From: Candidatus Delongbacteria bacterium
GTDB taxonomy: Bacteria > UBA4055
Reading direction: 5' to 3'
DNA: 16,780 nt
Assembly (NCBI GenBank): GCA_013139625.1
Contig: WTAK01000410.1
Location: forward strand, 1-16,780
The first letter of the stretch is position 1. Every line of letters starts with the position of its first letter. This document shows, in pieces, positions 7,082 through 15,749 of the stretch. The translations under genes were made by a program, and so were the position numbers. The notes under the pieces were generated by a model. It did not search any database. It saw only the letters and a list, made by a program, of their open reading frames with translations, and was not told where the DNA came from.

Positions 7082-10000
7082 ATGCTTAAAAATATATTAC
7101 TGAGACCTATTACGATAATAATGATATTCACTGCAGTGACAGTATTCGGTATCATATCGTATAATAAATTACCTGTAAACTTATTACCTGATATAAAGTA
7201 TCCGTCTGTAACCGTTTGGACAGAGATGGAGGGAAGTAGTCCTGAAGAGATAGAAAGACTTCTCACTGAACCTTTAGAAGCTTCTATTGCAGGTCTAAAA
7301 GGTATTAAAAGTATAAAATCTGAATCAAAAGAAGATATAAGTTTAATAACGATAGATTTTATCTGGGGAACTGATATGGATTTCACAGTCCTTTACCTCA
7401 GAGAAAAGTTAGATGCTGCCTATTTACCTGAAACAGCAGAAAGACCGAATATTCTCCGTATTGATCCGGGTAAAAAGCCAATTATGATCTTGTCTGTCAC
7501 CGGAAAAGATACAAAAGCCGCAAGAGATGTATCCGAGCATATTATCAAGAAGCGAATTGAGCAGATAGATGGTGTTGCAATGGCAGATGTTATCGGTGGA
7601 GAAGAAGTTGAGATCAGGGTCGAAGCAGATATCGACAAACTTAATACTTTCGGTATCACATTTAACACTCTAACAAATGCTGTGAAAAGTGCAAATACGA
7701 ATTCATCCGGTGGTACTGTAAAAGATGATGTTTATATCTACGACCTTGTAATTTCATCAGAGATAACTGATCTTGCCGACATTGAAAATACTCTGGTAAA
7801 ACAATTAAGGAATAAAAGAAATATCTATATCAAAGATGTGGCAGAAGTAGGCTATTCTGACAAAGAGAAAAAATCTTTCACAAGGTACAACGGAGAAAAT
7901 TCTACAGGTATTCTGATCCGTAAGGATGGAGACGCGAATGCCGTTATAGTGTCAGGGTTGGTGAAGGAAGTAATGGCAGAGTTCAAAGAGACCCTTGATG
8001 TTGATCTTAACATTGTTTATGATCAATCAGATTTTATTTCAGAATCAATAAATAATGTTGTTACAGCTATTCTTCTCGGTGGAATATTATCTTTCTTAAC
8101 ATTATTTCTATTCCTAAGAGACTTTAAGTCACCGTTGAACATTTCTTTGGCGATGCCGATAAGTATATTCGCAACATTCTCATTATTATATTTCTCTAAG
8201 ATATCACTGAATTTAATGTCATTATCAGGATTTGCCCTCGGAATAGGTATGCTGGTGGATAACTCCATTGTTGTATTGGAAAATATCACCCGGCATCGGA
8301 ATCTCGGGAAAAACATCTTCAATGCCTGTCATGACGGAGTGAAAGAAGTTATCCTACCTGTGTCGGCTTCAACATTTACAACGATAATCGTATTTATGCC
8401 GGTAGTATTTGTATCAGGAGCAGCAGGAGTTCTTTTCAAAGATCAATCGATCTCAGTTGCATTTGCTCTGATAAGTTCTCTATTTGTATCGCTGACACTG
8501 GTTCCGGTACTTTATTCAAAATTCTCAATAGAAAAGAAAGCGTCAATATCTGAGGATACAAGTGTTCCGAGTGATAATGGAGTAGTATTCAAAACTGGAA
8601 TATACTGGGCTATAATGATAGCAGTATTCTTCATCATAGTAAAGATAAGTAAGATACCTATTGATGAGCATGCACTGGTATATGTAATGTTCCTTGCACT
8701 GATAACAGATCCAATATTGAAATCAATTGAATTCTTTATCGGTAAAAATAAAGATCTGAAGATGAAGGCAAAGGTAAATTTCTATCTGATAAACTCTATT
8801 TGGCTGATAGTAATATTTTTATTAAGTATTCCGGCAGCATTTATAACTAAGATAGACTATTTTGAGCCTATTCATCAGCTGATATCTCTGACTGATATTT
8901 CTTTCTTGATCGATACAGTGGATAATTTTCTATATGATATTTCAACATTCATAAATGATCTTCTTCAATCTTATGAAGAGGAGTTGAGTACAAATGGATT
9001 CATGTTGTATGCATATATACTCGGTGGAATAGTATTTGTGATAAATCTGTTCGGTCTATTCAATCCTGCTAAATTATACAAAGTGGACAAAGAAACTATT
9101 AAGAAAGTATTCTACCTAACAAGGATAAGAAAATTCTTAAAATTAGTGATCTTTGGTTCAGTAGGTATTCTAATAGGTTTATTTATTTTCTGGGGAAAAT
9201 TATTTGTTAAATTTGTTCTCTTTATTTCTAAACCTATACTGGTTGCATTCGATAAATTTTATGCATGGTTTGAAGAGAAATATCATATTGTACTATTGAA
9301 AGCATTGGACAATAAAAAGATCACTTTAGCATTGGCAGTTGGAGTTCTAGCAGTTTCACTATTGATCTCCTTAGGTATAGAAAAACGAATGATGCCTGAT
9401 GTTGACAGTCACGAATTTATACTATCTGTTGAATTGAACCCGGGAACAAGTATTTTCAGGACAGAGAAAATTATCACGGACTATGAAAAGTTAGTCAATG
9501 ATATGGAAGGAGTTGTATCAGTGTTTTCAACAGGTGGTATTTACGATGAAAAATCTTTACTTACGGGTGCTACGGTATATAAAGGCGATATTCAGGTAAA
9601 ACTTGCAAATGATATTTCCACAAAGAAATTCATAAATGAACTCAGACCTAATATCTCAAGCTATAATTCAAGTTTAGACTCAGATATAAAGCTAAATATA
9701 AATACGGATGTATCTATCCTTGGTGAAATGATAAAACCCGAACAGGGTGATATAAGTGTGAAAATATCCGGCAATAATTTGGAAGATCTGATAGCAATCT
9801 CTGAAAAGGTTATGCAAGAATTAAAAAGCTTGGATAATTTGAGTGAGATCAAATCAGACTTTTCCGGTAACAAACCTCAGATCCAAATAGAATTCAATAC
9901 TAAATTGATGGAAGATTATAACCTTTCAAAGCGTGAAATATCTGATTTTATCAAGATAATGATCAAAGGTGAAATAGCTGTTCAGATCACGGAGAACAAT

Positions 10001-10810
10001 AAACCTGTTGATATTATTGTTGGTACGAATGAAGCTCTTGGGCAAAACATCAAAGAAGTTCTAAAGACTGTTTACAGTAAGAATGACATTGTAATACCTT
10101 TAGATAGATTGGTGTCAATTAATTTTGAGAATGGTCCTGAAGCTATCAAACATGAAAGTCAAAACAGAGTTATTACGATCACTTCAAACATTGTTGAAGG
10201 AAGATTTGATAGGGTTATTGCCGATGTTGAGGAAACTTTATCATCTGTAGAACTTTACAAAGGAATGAGATTAGTGATAGGTGGACAGAATAGCGAGATG
10301 CAGGAATCAATGCAGCAGATCATTTTCATGTTCTTACTATCTTTCGTATTGGTCTATATGGTACTGGCTTCACAATTCGAATCTCTACTCAGCCCGTTCA
10401 TAATAGTTTTTAGTGTACCTTTTGCTTTCATAGGAGTTACAATTGGATTGTATCTAACTGGTCAATCATTCAATATTCTTTCAGGTATAGGTATGATAAT
10501 GTTGATCGGTATCGTAGTAAATGATGCGATCGTTAAAATTGATTTCATCGAGAACGGAGTAAAGGCAGGTAAATCGATCAGAGATGCGATCATTGATGCA
10601 AGTAAGAAAAGGTTAAGACCTATATTGATGACCACAGTTTCAACAGTATTCGGTATGATCCCGATGGCAATTGGCTGGGGTGGATCTTCAGAGATTAGAA
10701 AACCATTAGCTGTGACTGTTATCTTTGGTCTTTCGGCTGCGACTATGTTGATATTGATAATATTACCGGTTGTATTTGAATCGTTAAAAAAAGAGAAGAA
10801 GAATGCTTGA
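7082..10810 (+). CDS. RND efflux permease 1, enlarged by a central multi-helix insertion
   Basis: Inner-membrane RND permease (HAE-1/AcrB-like, proton-driven), 1242 aa against the usual 1030 or so. The start 'MLKNILLRPITIIMI', the porter-domain motif 'LPDIKYPSVTVWTEMEG', TM4 'GIGMLVDNSIVVLENI' (D393, N394) and TM6 ending in 'LVPVLY' (about 478) are all typical. The second half resumes at about 734 and has 'MMPDVDSHEFILSVELNPGTS', TM10 'IGIVVNDAIVKIDFIENG' (N1147, D1148) and 'RPILMTTVSTVFGMIPMAIG'. Where AcrB has D407/D408 and K940, this has D/N and N, as in other LVDN-type pumps. Between TM6 and TM7, residues about 482-733 replace a short cytoplasmic linker and hold several extra hydrophobic segments (about 507-520, 531-553, 567-588, 639-661, 685-723). 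AAGGA at 7071-7075 supports ATG. The substrate cannot be told. Confidence 0.9.
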   Translation: MLKNILLRPITIIMIFTAVTVFGIISYNKLPVNLLPDIKYPSVTVWTEMEGSSPEEIERLLTEPLEASIAGLKGIKSIKSESKEDISLITIDFIWGTDMDFTVLYLREKLDAAYLPETAERPNILRIDPGKKPIMILSVTGKDTKAARDVSEHIIKKRIEQIDGVAMADVIGGEEVEIRVEADIDKLNTFGITFNTLTNAVKSANTNSSGGTVKDDVYIYDLVISSEITDLADIENTLVKQLRNKRNIYIKDVAEVGYSDKEKKSFTRYNGENSTGILIRKDGDANAVIVSGLVKEVMAEFKETLDVDLNIVYDQSDFISESINNVVTAILLGGILSFLTLFLFLRDFKSPLNISLAMPISIFATFSLLYFSKISLNLMSLSGFALGIGMLVDNSIVVLENITRHRNLGKNIFNACHDGVKEVILPVSASTFTTIIVFMPVVFVSGAAGVLFKDQSISVAFALISSLFVSLTLVPVLYSKFSIEKKASISEDTSVPSDNGVVFKTGIYWAIMIAVFFIIVKISKIPIDEHALVYVMFLALITDPILKSIEFFIGKNKDLKMKAKVNFYLINSIWLIVIFLLSIPAAFITKIDYFEPIHQLISLTDISFLIDTVDNFLYDISTFINDLLQSYEEELSTNGFMLYAYILGGIVFVINLFGLFNPAKLYKVDKETIKKVFYLTRIRKFLKLVIFGSVGILIGLFIFWGKLFVKFVLFISKPILVAFDKFYAWFEEKYHIVLLKALDNKKITLALAVGVLAVSLLISLGIEKRMMPDVDSHEFILSVELNPGTSIFRTEKIITDYEKLVNDMEGVVSVFSTGGIYDEKSLLTGATVYKGDIQVKLANDISTKKFINELRPNISSYNSSLDSDIKLNINTDVSILGEMIKPEQGDISVKISGNNLEDLIAISEKVMQELKSLDNLSEIKSDFSGNKPQIQIEFNTKLMEDYNLSKREISDFIKIMIKGEIAVQITENNKPVDIIVGTNEALGQNIKEVLKTVYSKNDIVIPLDRLVSINFENGPEAIKHESQNRVITITSNIVEGRFDRVIADVEETLSSVELYKGMRLVIGGQNSEMQESMQQIIFMFLLSFVLVYMVLASQFESLLSPFIIVFSVPFAFIGVTIGLYLTGQSFNILSGIGMIMLIGIVVNDAIVKIDFIENGVKAGKSIRDAIIDASKKRLRPILMTTVSTVFGMIPMAIGWGGSSEIRKPLAVTVIFGLSAATMLILIILPVVFESLKKEKKNA

Positions 10811-13800
10811 TAATATATTAAAAAGACCTGTTACGATCATAATGTTCTTTATAAGTATCATTATACTGGGTCTAATATCATTTTATAATATTCCACTTGA
10901 ATTAAAACCGGATACGCAATATCCAAGTTTAGTTGTAAATGCCTATTGGAGAAATGTATCACCTGAAACAATGGAAACGAAGGTTATATCTCCGATAGAA
11001 TCTCAAGTATATACTTTAGAGAATATACATAAAGTATCATCAACTTCCCGAAGTAGTTCAGGTTCAATTACAATAGAATACAAAAGAGATACCGATATGA
11101 ATTTCGCGTATCTAGCTTTGAATGAAAAATTATTTCAGGTTAAAAAAGATCTTCCAGATGCTGTAAAGAACTCAGTAAATATTAGAAAATATGTGCCTAG
11201 AGATGAAATTGATGAAAGTAGAGAATTGATAAGTTATAATATTTTCGGAAATCTTCCATTAGATGAAACAGGATTGATAATTGAGAAAGATCTAAAGAAT
11301 CAACTTCTATCAATTGAAGGTATAAACAGTGTTGAGATAAATGGTATTCCTGATAATGAGATCAGAGTTTTAGTTGACAGAGAAAAGGCAGAATTTTATC
11401 AAATAAGTACATTTACATTAAATAGTACTTTATATGAATTGGACAATATTACAAATGCAGGTACTGTTGACGGGTTTAATAAAAATTATGAATACACAGT
11501 CACGATTAGTAATAAATTCAGTAGTATTGAAGATGTTGATAATGCTATAGTTGAGTACAGAGATGGAATTCCGATCAAAATAAAAGATATAGCTGAAGTT
11601 ATCGTTGGTAAGAAAGAACCGACAAGCATAAATAGGATAAATGGAAAAGCATCGGTCAATGTTGTAATAATGAAAGAACCGGGTGCTAATGCTATAACTA
11701 CAGCAGACCTTGTAGAAGAGGTCGTTCAGAATTTTAGAGATAAACATCCTGATGGCACAATTGAAGCGGAAACTAATTTTGATTCTACTGAAACTATCAG
11801 GGAAGAACTCGATGATATAAAGGTCAGGGCATTATTTAGTATAGTTGTTATAATGCTTGTTCTAATGATCTTCCTATTAAATATAAAACTTTCGATAGTC
11901 GTTATAGTCTCTGTTGGTCTAAGCTTGTTAATGAGTGGGTTCTTCCTATATTTTGCAGATTATTCATTGAATATTGTTACGCTGTCAGGATTGATCCTTA
12001 GTTTTGGTCTTCTTGTTGATAATTCAGTTGTTGTATTGGAAAATATCATCAGGCTTTTCAATGAAGGTATGGATAAAGTAAAAGCTTCTATTGAAGGAAC
12101 TAAGGAAGTGATCTTACCTGTTGTAAGTTCAACTCTAACAACATTGGTTGTATTTATACCATTCTTGTATATGTCAGGAGAAAGAAGATTATACTGGATC
12201 CCTTTAGCAGTAGCAGTTGGTACAAGTTTAGTATCTTCACTGATAGTATCAATAACTTTTATTCCTATTTTAACCAGAATATTCTTAACTGAAAAGTATA
12301 GAAAAAAGGCAGAAAAGAAAGGGAATGGTAACTTTACCGGTTATAAAAAATTTCTCACTGTTTTTGTAAATAATAGAAAGATTGTTCTCATATTAACCGG
12401 AATTATCTTTTATTTATCATTCTTTCTTTTTGACAATTATGTTGATCAGGGTAGAAGATTTAATTGGAACCCTGAAAATAATGTAACAGTCTATATTGCT
12501 ATGCCGGTTGGATCAACTGTTGATATGTCTGATAAAATAATTAAGAAATTTGAGAAAAGAGTTATTGAAGTCGGTGGATATGACACATTTACAACAAGCG
12601 TAGGACCACAGCATGCTTATATGCAAATAAAATATACGGACGAAGAATTCTATACTATAGCTCCATTTGATATGGAAAATGAACTTGTTTCAATGGCTGT
12701 AAATTTCCAGGGACCGTTTATTAGCATTAGAAATCCATTAAATCAGTCTAGTAGCTACAGATCAGGCGGTACAACTTCTAAATCGTACAATTCTACGATA
12801 TTGCTCAAAGGTTATAACTTTGATGAGCTTAAAAAAGAAGCTAAAAAGTTAGAGAAATATCTCTTATCAAATAAAAGGGTCAGTGATGTGGATATTGCAG
12901 CTACTACACGATGGTGGAGAAGTTCTGATCTGTTTAATTATACCATAAATATTGATAGAAAGAAATTAGCTGAGTATGACATTAATATAAGAAATTTAGT
13001 CTATGAAATTTTGGCTTCTAGCGGTAGCAGAGGAAGAAACATAATGTTCAATGATGAAGAGATCGAGTTGAATATTAAATATGCTGATTATGAAGATTTC
13101 AATATTAAAGATCTTATGGACAAGATAATTTATTCTAAGGGGCGAGGCTTTAGATTAAAAGAGATAGCTGATATTCGTAAGATCCCTGTGATGAGTGAAA
13201 TAGGCAAGGAAGATCAAAGTTATACAAGGAATATTAGATATGATTATAACTCATCATCCAAGCAGGTCGAGAGATTCAAAAATTCAGTACTGGATACATA
13301 TCCTTTACCTCCGGGATATTCTTTTGATACGACAGATGATAGATGGATGAGTGATGAAGAGGAAGAAGAGGTCATGGGGCTGCTTCTATTAGCTATCATA
13401 CTGGTGTTCATGGTAACAGCATCACTATTTGAGTCTGTGCTGCATCCATTCGTGATCATTTTAAGTATTCCATTGAGTTTGACCGGAGTATTTTTAATCT
13501 TCTTAGTTCTTGGTGAACATTTCGGTGAAGATGCTTACATGGGAGTTATTCTTCTGGAGGGTATAGTCGTAAATAATTCTATTATTTTGATATACCATAT
13601 AAATTCTAAGAGAAAACAAGGCTTTGACCTGATGACCTCTATCATCGTTGGTACTGCTGAAAGGGTAAGACCTGTGCTGATGACATCGATCACTACGATA
13701 CTTGGAGTAATGCCGTTGATAATCAATTCTGATTCGGATAAGAATTTTTGGTATTCATTCTCAGTAACAACTATCGGTGGTTTGACAGCTTCCACTATTT

Positions 13801-13898
13801 TCGTGCTTACCGTTGTGCCTGTGATGTATGCGTTTTTTGAAAGAGGGAAGATGGTTGTTGGTGATTTGATCAGGAATCGATCAGGCTTTTTGGGGTAA
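10803..13898 (+). CDS. RND efflux permease 2, standard length
   Basis: The second RND permease, 1031 aa, normal for the family. It starts 'MLDNILKRPVTIIMFF', then 'PLELKPDTQYPSLVVNAYW', TM4 'GLLVDNSVVVLENI' (D406, N407), the conserved 'EVILPVVSSTLTTLVVFIPF', a short TM6-TM7 linker (about 497-525), TM10 'GIVVNNSIILIYHINS' (N924, N925) and 'RPVLMTSITTILGVMPLI'. It overlaps the end of permease 1 by eight bases (ATG 10803, TGA 10808-10810) and lacks a strong ribosome-binding site, which suggests translational coupling and matched amounts. Two dissimilar permeases sharing one adaptor and one channel recall MdtBC, where the two form a mixed trimer; the same is plausible here but unproven. The operon seems to end here: a REP-like island follows, with a T-run at 13899-13906 but only a weak five-pair stem before it. 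Confidence 0.9.
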   Translation: MLDNILKRPVTIIMFFISIIILGLISFYNIPLELKPDTQYPSLVVNAYWRNVSPETMETKVISPIESQVYTLENIHKVSSTSRSSSGSITIEYKRDTDMNFAYLALNEKLFQVKKDLPDAVKNSVNIRKYVPRDEIDESRELISYNIFGNLPLDETGLIIEKDLKNQLLSIEGINSVEINGIPDNEIRVLVDREKAEFYQISTFTLNSTLYELDNITNAGTVDGFNKNYEYTVTISNKFSSIEDVDNAIVEYRDGIPIKIKDIAEVIVGKKEPTSINRINGKASVNVVIMKEPGANAITTADLVEEVVQNFRDKHPDGTIEAETNFDSTETIREELDDIKVRALFSIVVIMLVLMIFLLNIKLSIVVIVSVGLSLLMSGFFLYFADYSLNIVTLSGLILSFGLLVDNSVVVLENIIRLFNEGMDKVKASIEGTKEVILPVVSSTLTTLVVFIPFLYMSGERRLYWIPLAVAVGTSLVSSLIVSITFIPILTRIFLTEKYRKKAEKKGNGNFTGYKKFLTVFVNNRKIVLILTGIIFYLSFFLFDNYVDQGRRFNWNPENNVTVYIAMPVGSTVDMSDKIIKKFEKRVIEVGGYDTFTTSVGPQHAYMQIKYTDEEFYTIAPFDMENELVSMAVNFQGPFISIRNPLNQSSSYRSGGTTSKSYNSTILLKGYNFDELKKEAKKLEKYLLSNKRVSDVDIAATTRWWRSSDLFNYTINIDRKKLAEYDINIRNLVYEILASSGSRGRNIMFNDEEIELNIKYADYEDFNIKDLMDKIIYSKGRGFRLKEIADIRKIPVMSEIGKEDQSYTRNIRYDYNSSSKQVERFKNSVLDTYPLPPGYSFDTTDDRWMSDEEEEEVMGLLLLAIILVFMVTASLFESVLHPFVIILSIPLSLTGVFLIFLVLGEHFGEDAYMGVILLEGIVVNNSIILIYHINSKRKQGFDLMTSIIVGTAERVRPVLMTSITTILGVMPLIINSDSDKNFWYSFSVTTIGGLTASTIFVLTVVPVMYAFFERGKMVVGDLIRNRSGFLG

Positions 13899-13906
13899 TT
13901 TTTTTT

Positions 13907-13936
13907 GTCATCCTTGGACTTGCTCCGAGGATCCAG
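13907..13936 (+). repeat. REP-like repeat (GTCATCCT type), second copy
   Basis: It begins GTCATCCTTGGA. ATCCTTGGA (13910-13918) pairs with TCCGAGGAT (13924-13932) around the loop CTTGC, a nine-pair stem with one G-T wobble. Head and overall design match the minus-strand copy at 2008-2039, with different arm bases. A related head, GTCATTCTCG, occurs at 14001. Confidence 0.7.
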
Positions 13937-13945
13937 GGGTTATTT

Positions 13946-13993
13946 GTTGCACAGGCTATACCTGACAAGGGGATCGGATCCCCTTGTTGCAAC
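13946..13993. repeat. Nested palindrome / possible three-way junction
   Basis: Outer arms GTTGCA (13946-13951) and TGCAAC (13988-13993) enclose two inner stems: CAGG/CCTG (13952-13955 with 13961-13964) and CAAGGGGATC/GATCCCCTTG (13966-13975 with 13977-13986). The innermost pairs of the last stem must open to form a loop. The segment ATCGGATCC (13973-13981) also has an exact inverted copy at 14058-14066, offering an alternative fold. Confidence 0.65.
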
Positions 13994-14030
13994 AATATTT
14001 GTCATTCTCGTGACTGCCCGTATTTGGCTA

Positions 14031-14060
14031 ATGGGCGACCACAAGGGTAGCCCTTACGGA
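14031..14060 (-). repeat. GTAG-like hairpin repeat, copy 4 (minus strand)
   Basis: Read on the minus strand it begins GTAAGGGCTACCC and continues TTGTGGTCGCCC. GGGC at one end pairs with GCCC at the other. Thirteen bases (14036-14048) are an exact inverted copy of 15760-15772, so this and the repeat at 15750 are clearly members of one family in opposite orientation. Confidence 0.65.
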
Positions 14061-14199
14061 TCCGATTTGGCAGGTAAGTCAAAAGATTAAAATCCCGTAT
14101 CTTCTAAATATTTCACTTGATTATTTTCAAGTCAGGGCATACTATGTAATTATCTTTTGTGTAAATAAATATTTGAGGTAATAAAATAGGGAGTATGTA

Positions 14200-15588
14200 A
14201 TGGCAAAGAAAAAGCTAACAAAGATAGAAGGGTTAAAGAAATCTGTATTTGATGAAATTTTGGTTGATCAAGAAGCAAATCCCAAAGAAATAACTGTTCA
14301 AGAAGCTAGGCTAATTCCAGTGGCAAAACAAGGAAGTGAAATTGCCTTAACTTCTGTCTTTTTGAGTACTCTTAGGCTAGTTAAAGAATTTAGAGAAATG
14401 TTCTTCTCTAAAATTGGGATTTCACAAAAAACAGGTAAATATTATACATTTACAGAAGTGAACTTTTCACAATATGGTGAAAAAGATGCTAGACCTGATG
14501 GGCTGATTTTACAAGTCTCAGGTGGCACTATAAAGAATGCAATACTTTTTGAAATGAAAAATAAAAACAACTCATTAGACTTACCCCAAATTGAGACGTA
14601 TTTGAATATAGCCAAGGAGTTTAAAATTTCTAAAATTATAACTATTTCAAATGAATTTGTTTCTAAACCGACACAATCTCCATTAGCACTGAAAAAGATA
14701 CCGAAAGGGATAGAGCTGTATCATTTTTCTTGGTCTCACATACTTACGATGGCGCATATCTTGTTATTCAAAAATAATACCAATATTGAGGATGAAGATC
14801 AAGTTGAGATAATGAAAGAAGTAGTTTTATATTTAGAGCATGAAATATCAGGAGTTTGTGGGTTTTCACAAATGAAAAAAGGTTGGAAAGAAGCAATTAC
14901 AAAATTGGATACTAATCCAAAAATCAATCGAAATGATGAAGATATTTTAAATGCAGTTACAAGTTGGCAACAAGAAGAAAAAGATATGGCTTTAATATTG
15001 AGTAGAAAGTTAGGTTTGTTTGTTAAAACAGGTTCAAAGAAATATAAAAACAACCTACAACAGAGAATTAACGAAGATGTTGTCAATCTAATTAATAAAA
15101 AAGAGTTAGTATCAACATTTAAAATAAATGGAATTGTATCGGATCTAATAATTAGAGTTGCATTTGATACAAAATATGTAAGAATGGAAGTCAGAACAAA
15201 TGTTACTCAGGATAAGAAAACTATTAAAGGTCAATTAGGTTGGTTTGAAAAACAAATTTTAAAAGCTAAGAAATTTGGTGAAGAAAAATTTACAGAATTA
15301 TCGAATGACTTACATATCGAAATCAATGTAAAACATGCTAAAGATCTTGCTCATAATACATGGGACGATTTTGAGAATTTTTACGAAGAATTGAAATTTA
15401 TTAAAGGTATTAATGATTTTCGAATAATCCTAAATAAAAAATTTGGCAGGAAATTTATATCTCCTAAGATATTTGTTGAAACAATAGAGAAAATGATAAT
15501 TGATTTCTATAAAGTTATTGTGCAACACTTAAAGAATTGGGAAAAACCAACACCCAAGATTACGGATACAGTAGAAGAAGAAAATTAG
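14200..15588 (+). CDS. PD-(D/E)XK nuclease-like protein, uncharacterised family
   Basis: A 462-residue soluble protein with no signal peptide or membrane helices. Residues about 44-140 show a PD-(D/E)XK-type core: E47 in a helix ('GSEIALTSVFLSTL'), D100 in RPDG (98-101), E118-x-K120 in 'LFEMKNKN', then Q130 and Y134 in 'LPQIETYLNIAK'. 'ISKIITISNEF' and 'GIELYHFSWSHILTMAH' follow, both features I recall from a widespread hypothetical family. The C-terminal half (about 250-440) is alpha/beta with no motif I can name. The core suggests a nuclease, perhaps in defence or DNA repair, but activity is inferred. The start is supported by AGGGAG at 14188-14193; an ATG at 14195 stops at once. The gene stands alone between two repeats, with a strong terminator just after it, so it is probably monocistronic. 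Confidence 0.65.
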   Translation: MAKKKLTKIEGLKKSVFDEILVDQEANPKEITVQEARLIPVAKQGSEIALTSVFLSTLRLVKEFREMFFSKIGISQKTGKYYTFTEVNFSQYGEKDARPDGLILQVSGGTIKNAILFEMKNKNNSLDLPQIETYLNIAKEFKISKIITISNEFVSKPTQSPLALKKIPKGIELYHFSWSHILTMAHILLFKNNTNIEDEDQVEIMKEVVLYLEHEISGVCGFSQMKKGWKEAITKLDTNPKINRNDEDILNAVTSWQQEEKDMALILSRKLGLFVKTGSKKYKNNLQQRINEDVVNLINKKELVSTFKINGIVSDLIIRVAFDTKYVRMEVRTNVTQDKKTIKGQLGWFEKQILKAKKFGEEKFTELSNDLHIEINVKHAKDLAHNTWDDFENFYEELKFIKGINDFRIILNKKFGRKFISPKIFVETIEKMIIDFYKVIVQHLKNWEKPTPKITDTVEEEN

Positions 15589-15610
15589 ATATAGTATGAT
15601 AAACCATTGA

Positions 15611-15640
15611 AAAGTTCGAAGAAATTCGAGCTTTTTTTTA
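15611..15640 (+). terminator. Intrinsic terminator after the nuclease-like gene
   Basis: AAAGTTCGAA (15611-15620) pairs with TTCGAGCTTT (15625-15634) around the loop GAAA, with one G-T wobble. A run of eight T (15632-15639) overlaps the end of the stem. It lies 22 bases past the stop codon, which is the layout of a rho-independent terminator. It is the clearest terminator in the window. Confidence 0.85.
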
Positions 15641-15749
15641 TTTGTACAAGCCTAATAAATCCAAATAAATATTCAATTTTCGAGCAAAGGGTCACTATTT
15701 GACACTGTGCTCTGTTTATATTCCACAAATACACATGAACACCACGAAT

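Larger units (their letters stand above)
13899..14199. other. Intergenic REP-like repeat island downstream of the efflux operon
   Basis: This 301-base gap has its G+C-richer first two thirds filled by repeats, listed separately. The rest (about 14090-14199) is AT-rich and holds a six-base stem (ACTTGA 14115-14120, TCAAGT 14127-14132). A possible weak promoter is TTGATT at 14117-14122, 17 bases, then TACTAT at 14140-14145; only four of six positions match in each box. A 61-codon frame through the repeats is not a gene. Confidence 0.75.

Noticed and set aside
7054..7386. Minus-strand frames inside the RND operon (for example 7054-7386, 8023-8322, 11430-11747)
   Set aside because: They are antisense shadows of well-supported permease genes, with no recognisable domains or starts.
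13869..13906. Terminator at the end of permease 2
   Set aside because: TGATC/GATCA gives only a five-pair stem, and the T-run is separated from it by G-rich bases.
13905..14090. 61-codon frame on the + strand after permease 2
   Set aside because: It runs entirely through hairpin repeats, and its peptide reflects repeat sequence. No ribosome-binding site.
15699..15722. Possible promoter TTGACA ... TATATT upstream of the ORF6N gene
   Set aside because: The boxes are only 12 bases apart, too short for a sigma-70-type promoter.
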